64,000 nt of DNA, taken from contig CAVXPU010000002.1 of NCBI GenBank assembly GCA_963763855.1, positions 372,001 through 436,000 on the forward strand, read 5' to 3'. The translations under genes were made by a program, and so were the position numbers. The DNA comes from JAIBCC01 sp963763855. GTDB lineage: Bacteria; Acidobacteriota; Blastocatellia; Pyrinomonadales; Pyrinomonadaceae. The notes beneath the pieces were generated by a model. That model worked only from the letters and a program-made list of their open reading frames with translations. It was not told the origin of the DNA and did not search any database. How positions within the stretch are numbered: the stretch's first letter is position 1; each line of letters starts with the position of its first letter. This document shows positions 59,806 through 64,000 of the stretch, one piece after another.

Positions 59806-61029
59806 ATGAGTACGGAATTAATTTCAACTAACCCGGTTGTCAAAGCAATTATTAGCGGATCAGCTCCGCCGCAGGCTTGTCTTGCTGCCGCCCGCGGAAT
59901 GTTGCCATTGCCACAGCTCGATTTGTTAGAAGTTTTAGTGCATTTAGCAAAAAGCAGCGAAACTGAAATTGCCACAAATGCTAATAAAACGATTGAGAAT
60001 CAGGATTCCGCAACGCTTTATAATATTTTACTCGAACCCGAAACCGCATCTCCGATTCTTGACTTTTTTGCCACTAAAGCTAACCTTTCCGAGAAACTTT
60101 ACGAGGCTGTTTTAGCCAATCCAAATACGTCTGACGAAGCTGTAGCAAAATTTGCCAGGCAAACTCAAAATGGCACGCTGCTTGAATTAATCGCACTCAA
60201 TCAACAGCGTTTGATTCGTGTACCGGCGATTATTGACAGTATTCTTGCGAATCCGCATAGAACAGTTGACGCAGATCGACGAGCCAGCGAAACGAAGCGT
60301 GAATTCTTTGAAAAAGAACGCGGTGCTCAGCAGATCGCCAATGAATTGCGGGCTCGCGGAAAAGATGCCGCCGCTGAATTCATTGAAAATGCGGAATTTG
60401 CCGATACTCTTGACGATCCGGATTCAGTTAGTACAGATGATGCTCTTTTCTTTGCGTCATTTATCGAAAGCTCTGATTCTGAGGTTGATGATTCTTGGCT
60501 GTCATCGGAATTTATCGAAGATTTTTATGAGGAAACTCCGGAAGAAAGACAAGCAATCGTCAATAAGATCATCGGCGAATTTAGCTCTGAAGATGACGAT
60601 CTAACCTCGGAAAAGATTTCCGCAATTAGCCGAATCTTGAAAATGGGCATGAAAGACCGTGTTAAATTGGCGTCGAAAGGCGATCGCGAAGCCCGCACGA
60701 TTCTTATTCGCGATCCAAACCGAATCGTTTCTCAGGCAGTAGTTAATAATCCGAAAATTACGGAGCAGGAAGTTGAGAAAATTGCCGTAATGCGAACGGT
60801 TCCCGAAGACGTTTTACGGCAAATCGCCATCAATCGAAAATGGGCGAGAAATTATATGATCATGCATAATCTCGCACGCAATCCGCGAATGCCGATTGGC
60901 AATGTGATTTCTATTTTAACGCGGCTTCAATTGCGGGATTTAGTAGGAATCAGCAAAAATCGAAATGTTTCGGATGCAGTTCGTAAGCAAGCTTTGCGAT
61001 TGGTAACGGCTCGCTCTGGAAGAAAATAA
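59806..61029 (+). CDS. Alpha-helical repeat protein of unknown function
   Basis: A 407-residue soluble protein with no signal peptide or membrane span. It is built of helical repeats of about 20-25 residues containing motifs such as LYEAVLANPNTSDEAVAKFA, ILIRDPNRIVSQAVVNNPKI and NLARNPRMPIGNVI, as in HEAT- or LRV-like solenoids. A very acidic linker (about 195-270) divides the two repeat blocks. Probably a scaffold. No catalytic motif seen. Confidence 0.65.
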   Translation: MSTELISTNPVVKAIISGSAPPQACLAAARGMLPLPQLDLLEVLVHLAKSSETEIATNANKTIENQDSATLYNILLEPETASPILDFFATKANLSEKLYEAVLANPNTSDEAVAKFARQTQNGTLLELIALNQQRLIRVPAIIDSILANPHRTVDADRRASETKREFFEKERGAQQIANELRARGKDAAAEFIENAEFADTLDDPDSVSTDDALFFASFIESSDSEVDDSWLSSEFIEDFYEETPEERQAIVNKIIGEFSSEDDDLTSEKISAISRILKMGMKDRVKLASKGDREARTILIRDPNRIVSQAVVNNPKITEQEVEKIAVMRTVPEDVLRQIAINRKWARNYMIMHNLARNPRMPIGNVISILTRLQLRDLVGISKNRNVSDAVRKQALRLVTARSGRK

Positions 61030-61042
61030 TTTGCCGAAGACT

Positions 61043-61576
61043 TTATAAAAAGTCCGTAACTCTTCCGGTTTTGATAAAAGTTCCAGCCATATCCGTTGCC
61101 GTATGACTCGCCGCACCGATCCAAAGTCCCAAAAATAGTGAAGACAGGGCATGTTCCCCCATATTTAGCTGAACAAAATCTCTGATTGGCTGCCAAGTTT
61201 TTGTGATTTGCAGCAAATTCGGCAAATCGCCGCCCGAGTAAGCCGCATAGGCATAAAGTGCCAGAAAAGCCACTAAAGTCAACGCTCCCAAAAAATAAAC
61301 AACCCGAAAAAGTGTTCCGAAAACGAGTCCGTGCGACCAACGCGAGCGATGTGGGAAAAATGATTGATATGGAAACCAAAATCCTTTCAAAATACCCCAA
61401 CGCGAATATTGATTTGAAGCAATATCTAAATCAGGTCCAAACATCAATCCACCAATCAGCATCGCAAAAGTAACTATCGCCGAAACCGCGGCATTTTTTG
61501 TCAGCAAATAGCTCGCCGCAAAGGTTGGAGCAATTAAAAAAAATGTGATGGCATCGTGGGTTTTTCCGCTTGGCAT
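61043..61576 (-). CDS. DUF2227 putative metal-binding membrane protein
   Basis: A 177-residue membrane protein of the DUF2227 family: MPSGKTHDAITFF start, FGPDLDIASNQYSRWG near 46-61, and FFPHRSRWSHGLV near 74-86 are the conserved acidic and His-rich segments. About four spans. It resembles the YdjM/LexA-induced membrane hydrolase fold. Function unknown. Convergent with the helical-repeat gene. Confidence 0.83.
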   Translation of the reverse strand: MPSGKTHDAITFFLIAPTFAASYLLTKNAAVSAIVTFAMLIGGLMFGPDLDIASNQYSRWGILKGFWFPYQSFFPHRSRWSHGLVFGTLFRVVYFLGALTLVAFLALYAYAAYSGGDLPNLLQITKTWQPIRDFVQLNMGEHALSSLFLGLWIGAASHTATDMAGTFIKTGRVTDFL

Positions 61577-61611
61577 AATTTTTAATGGTAAATGTTGGAT
61601 GGTGATTGGTA

Positions 61612-61626
61612 AATAGCGAACGGTAG
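61612..61626. repeat. Half copy of the AATCAG/GGTAG repeat
   Basis: AATAGCGAACGGTAG is identical over 15 bases to 17158-17172. It lies just before the prenyltransferase gene, after GGTAAAT/GATTGGTAAAT units. Confidence 0.6.
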
Positions 61627-61652
61627 ATTTTCTCTCTAATTTTCGCTTTCAG

Positions 61653-62555
61653 ATGGATTTTGCTACACTTTCATCAATGGGCGTTTTTTGGACAAAACTA
61701 AAAATCACACTCGAAATGATAAAGTTTGAACACACTTTATTTGCCTTGCCGTTTGCTTTTTTGGGTGCGATTTTGGCGGTAAATGGTCTGCCGACTTGGT
61801 GGCAAATCTTGTGGATCACGGTCGCGATGTTTGGTGCGAGAAGTGCCGCGATGACTTTTAATCGAATCATTGACCGCAAATTCGATGCAGAAAATCCACG
61901 CACGGCAAATCGTGAGATCCCAAGCGAAAAACTCTCTCTTAATTTCGCCATAACCTTCTTAATTGCATCAATTATACTATTTGAATTTGCTGCTTATTCA
62001 TTAAATTGGCTAACTTTTGCGTTATCGCCAATCGCAATTTTGAGCGTTTTGGGCTATAGCTACGCCAAACGATTTACTAGTTTTGCACATCTGATTTTGG
62101 GTTGGGCATTGGCAATATCGCCGTCAGCCGCTTGGATTGCTGTCCGCGGCGAATTAAATGATATTGAGCCGATCCTGCTTTCGCTTCTTGTAATGATGTG
62201 GACTTCCGGCTTCGATATTATGTATGCCTGCCAAGATTTTGAATTCGATAAAAAGGCAGGATTACGCTCGATTCCGGCGAAATTTGGCATCAAAGGTGCA
62301 TTGATGATCGCCCGAATGTTTCATTTCCAAGCCTTCGTCGCCCTTCTCTTGCTATATGCCGTAACCGATTTAGGCTGGCTCGCACTCGCAGGCGTGATCG
62401 CCTTTGCAATGCTTCTCGTTTACCAACACACGCTTGTCAAAGCAAACGATTTATCAAAAATGAACGCCGCGTTTTTTACAACGAATGCTTTCGTCAGCGT
62501 AATACTTTTGGCGACTTTCGGCGGGGCGGTTTTTATGGCGAAATATTTTGGTTGA
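61653..62555 (+). CDS. UbiA-family prenyltransferase (menaquinone/ubiquinone-type)
   Basis: A 300-residue intramembrane prenyltransferase with about eight or nine spans. The first acidic motif is NRIIDRKFDAENPRTANREIP near 70-90, and the second is DFEFDKKAGLRSIPAKFG near 192-209. Such enzymes join a polyprenyl tail to an aromatic ring, for example in the MqnP/UbiA type of quinone synthesis. ATG 61677 is an alternative start. The next gene overlaps by a few bases upstream of its ATG. Confidence 0.88.
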   Translation: MDFATLSSMGVFWTKLKITLEMIKFEHTLFALPFAFLGAILAVNGLPTWWQILWITVAMFGARSAAMTFNRIIDRKFDAENPRTANREIPSEKLSLNFAITFLIASIILFEFAAYSLNWLTFALSPIAILSVLGYSYAKRFTSFAHLILGWALAISPSAAWIAVRGELNDIEPILLSLLVMMWTSGFDIMYACQDFEFDKKAGLRSIPAKFGIKGALMIARMFHFQAFVALLLLYAVTDLGWLALAGVIAFAMLLVYQHTLVKANDLSKMNAAFFTTNAFVSVILLATFGGAVFMAKYFG

Positions 62556-62559
62556 TTTT

Positions 62560-63090
62560 ATGAAAAATACATTTTTGCTTATCGCGTTTCTCGTTTTATT
62601 TACGGCAAATACTTTAGGGCAAAAAGTATCGGCTATTGGTATGTTTATGGACGGAAAATCCGATGACGACCACGCGTTGGGTTATGACGTTAAGCTTTGG
62701 AAACAAGGTGATAAGATTTACGGATTAATCAACGCACATCTCGGTTTAATGAACGATCCGCCGGCGGGGATTTTAGAAAACGTGAAGTTTGACAAAAAGA
62801 CTGGGAAATTATCGTTCGCGGCGAAGCTTTCTTTAGATTTTACCTCAGGAAAAAAAGAAAATGAAAGGATTCCGACACACGATTTATTTGAATTTAACGG
62901 AATACTTTCAAAGAAAAGCCTTGCTGGAAAATTAAAAATTACCAATAAGACTTGCACCAAGAATTGCGTCACAACAAAAACAATAAAACTTCCATTTTCT
63001 AAATTGTTGAAGTTAGATAAATACAAAAATTATGCAAGTTGGAAAAAATACGCAAATGAGATTCTGAAAACACGTGGACCAAATTGGTAA
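62560..63090 (+). CDS. Small secreted protein of unknown function
   Basis: A 176-residue exported protein (signal MKNTFLLIAFLVLFTANTLGQ). The mature part has alternating strands with polar tips (KIYGLINAHLGLM, KKTGKLSFAAKLSLDF) and a pair of Cys (TKNC-type) near 130. No family recognised. ATG 62560 chosen. Follows the prenyltransferase gene by 4 bases. Confidence 0.65.
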   Translation: MKNTFLLIAFLVLFTANTLGQKVSAIGMFMDGKSDDDHALGYDVKLWKQGDKIYGLINAHLGLMNDPPAGILENVKFDKKTGKLSFAAKLSLDFTSGKKENERIPTHDLFEFNGILSKKSLAGKLKITNKTCTKNCVTTKTIKLPFSKLLKLDKYKNYASWKKYANEILKTRGPNW

Positions 63091-63094
63091 TTCG

Positions 63095-63487
63095 TTATTT
63101 TGTCATCTCAACTAAATCCCACAAATTGCCATACAAATCAGCAAAAACGGCGACTGTTCCATAGTCTTCAACTTTTGGTTCTCTGACAAATTCCACACCT
63201 TTTGCCATGAAATCATTGTAATCCCGCCAAAAATCATCGGTTTGTAAAAACAGGAAAACGCGTCCGCCGGTTTGGTTGCCGATTCGACTTTTTTGTTCAT
63301 CGCCGACTCCTTTGGCGAGGAGCAACGTGCATTCTTTTGAACCATTTGGGGCGACTAAAACCCAGCGTTTTGTCTCAGATTGCGGCGTATCTTCAATCAA
63401 TGTAAAGTTTAGCTTTTCTGTATAAAATTTGATGGCATCATCGTAATCTTCAACGACTAAAGCAATATGTATGATTCGATTTTTCAT
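63095..63487 (-). CDS. VOC-superfamily (glyoxalase/bleomycin-resistance-like) protein
   Basis: A 130-residue protein with the beta-alpha-beta-beta-beta fold: IIHIALVVEDYDDAIKFYTEKLNFTL start, RVFLFLQTDDFWRDYNDFMAKGVEFV in the second half, and AVFADLYGNLWDLVE at the end. Metal ligands His5, Asp/Glu and the last Glu are at the expected places. Its substrate is unknown; many relatives are plain metabolite-binding or isomerase enzymes. Confidence 0.85.
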   Translation of the reverse strand: MKNRIIHIALVVEDYDDAIKFYTEKLNFTLIEDTPQSETKRWVLVAPNGSKECTLLLAKGVGDEQKSRIGNQTGGRVFLFLQTDDFWRDYNDFMAKGVEFVREPKVEDYGTVAVFADLYGNLWDLVEMTK

Positions 63488-63641
63488 AGGTTATTGATCT
63501 AAAAACGATTTATTAACTTTCTGTTAATTTTCTTCCCTAATACCCAAATTACTGTTAAAATAGAAACATCTTTTAAAATTAGTCACTTTTTTCCGCAGAT
63601 TAGTAGCTGATTTACAGACTTACTTATCTTTTGGAGGAACA

Positions 63642-64000
63642 ATGAGTTTTATTGTCGGACAAAAAGTTTCGTATCCGAATCACGGCGTTTGTGCTATTGA
63701 AAGTGTTGATAGCAAACAAATTAACGGCAGTTCGGTAGATTTCTATCTGCTACGGGTTTTATCGAATAACTCGGTTATTTTTGTGCCAAAATTAAATGCC
63801 GAATCCGTTGGCATCAGACCAATTATTAACCACGGACAATGTTCGCAATTGATAGATATACTCAGTGAAGATTTTACCGAAACTCCAAATGACTGGAAAA
63901 TTAGAGTCCGTGATTACTCCGCAATGATTCAAACGGGCGACATCTTTGAAGTTGTAGAGGTATTAAAGCAACTTACTTTTCTTACTCATTCCAAACAATT
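63642..64000 (+). CDS. CarD-family transcriptional regulator (cut by the window end)
   Basis: The reading frame from ATG 63642 runs to the last base and is incomplete. It gives MSFIVGQKVSYPNHGVCAIE, the N-terminal RNA-polymerase-interaction domain of CarD/CdnL, and then FYLLRVLSNNSVIFVPKLNAESVGIRPII. CarD stabilises promoter complexes, especially at rRNA genes. A strong RBS (TTGGAGGAAC) precedes the ATG. A TAAAAT box at 63556-63561 could be its -10. Confidence 0.9.
   Translation, partial: MSFIVGQKVSYPNHGVCAIESVDSKQINGSSVDFYLLRVLSNNSVIFVPKLNAESVGIRPIINHGQCSQLIDILSEDFTETPNDWKIRVRDYSAMIQTGDIFEVVEVLKQLTFLTHSKQ

Noticed and set aside
63095..63487. Bleomycin-resistance protein
   Set aside because: VOC-fold proteins have many roles; the sequence has no feature specific to drug binding.
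1..64000. tRNA or rRNA genes, prophage or complete insertion sequence
   Set aside because: The gaps were read for tRNA-like cloverleaf ends, and coding regions for transposase or phage genes; none was convincing.

Overview
The window looks like a piece of a chromosome from an AT-rich bacterium (roughly 40% G+C by eye), most likely an Acidobacteriota of the Blastocatellia/Pyrinomonadaceae type. This rests on the mix of genes, not on a marker phylogeny: a large secreted HExGHxxGFxHN metalloprotease, a carboxypeptidase-regulatory-domain protein with an N-terminal Cys motif, an M28 peptidase, a CarD regulator, a DUF1015 protein, many small secreted proteins of unknown function, and a ribosomal protein S16 with a long Ala/Glu tail. 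No rRNA, tRNA, CRISPR array, prophage or complete insertion sequence was seen. Genes are dense, and many neighbours overlap by ATGA.

Layout. 1-5050: secreted M28 peptidase, double-GNAT protein, secreted protein, metallo-beta-lactamase-fold hydrolase, and a HicB/HicA-like pair lying tail to tail. 5051-10273: ffh-rpsP-khpA-rimM-trmD-rplS-rnhB, a conserved translation and SRP block. 10274-13400: a broken SEC-C gene and the large metalloprotease. 13402-18068 (minus): dapF, a frameshifted dacB, a secreted protein, a methyltransferase and a pterin dehydratase. 18143-27974: small secreted proteins, DUF1015, a minus-strand set (dioxygenase, kelch lipoprotein, ECF sigma, FecR-type anti-sigma), two GNATs, an alpha/beta hydrolase, a membrane HExxH protein, an SDR and serC. 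28042-33970: a deacetylase, two methyltransferases, a flavoprotein and a membrane glycosyltransferase, probably for surface glycan or glycolipid synthesis. 33967-44818: def, a DnaQ-like exonuclease, pyrE, then a coupled run (membrane HExxH, ASCH, truA, nucleotidyltransferase, DUF952, uppS, cdsA), ackA, a carboxypeptidase-regulatory protein and aspS. 44854-53586: membrane proteins, a DUF47-Pit phosphate uptake pair with a Pho-box-like site, M48 peptidase, a repeat-built secreted protein, trmB, rhomboid and fabG. 53593-64000: HNH-like protein, amidohydrolase, Gfo/Idh/MocA oxidoreductase, GT39-type glycosyltransferase, trpA, a helical repeat protein, DUF2227, UbiA-type prenyltransferase, a VOC protein and the start of carD.

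The least expected signal is between genes and at gene edges. Many intergenic gaps hold short stacks of 7-10-nt units repeated in tandem and then repeated again in inverted orientation (units such as TAGATTT, ACAGGATnn, CACGAnnnnn, TTGGTTCATT). Some run into coding sequence: the rnhB N-terminus, the rimM stop, the C-terminus of the methyltransferase at 17213 and the interior of dapF. Other notable points are a DapF homologue with Ser at both catalytic Cys positions, dacB with three frameshifts yet intact motifs, a SEC-C gene with two frameshifts, and an exact TGTAACA-n4-TGTAACA site upstream of the phosphate transporter. No complete undescribed system could be shown; the glycan cluster and the repeat class are the best candidates for follow-up.
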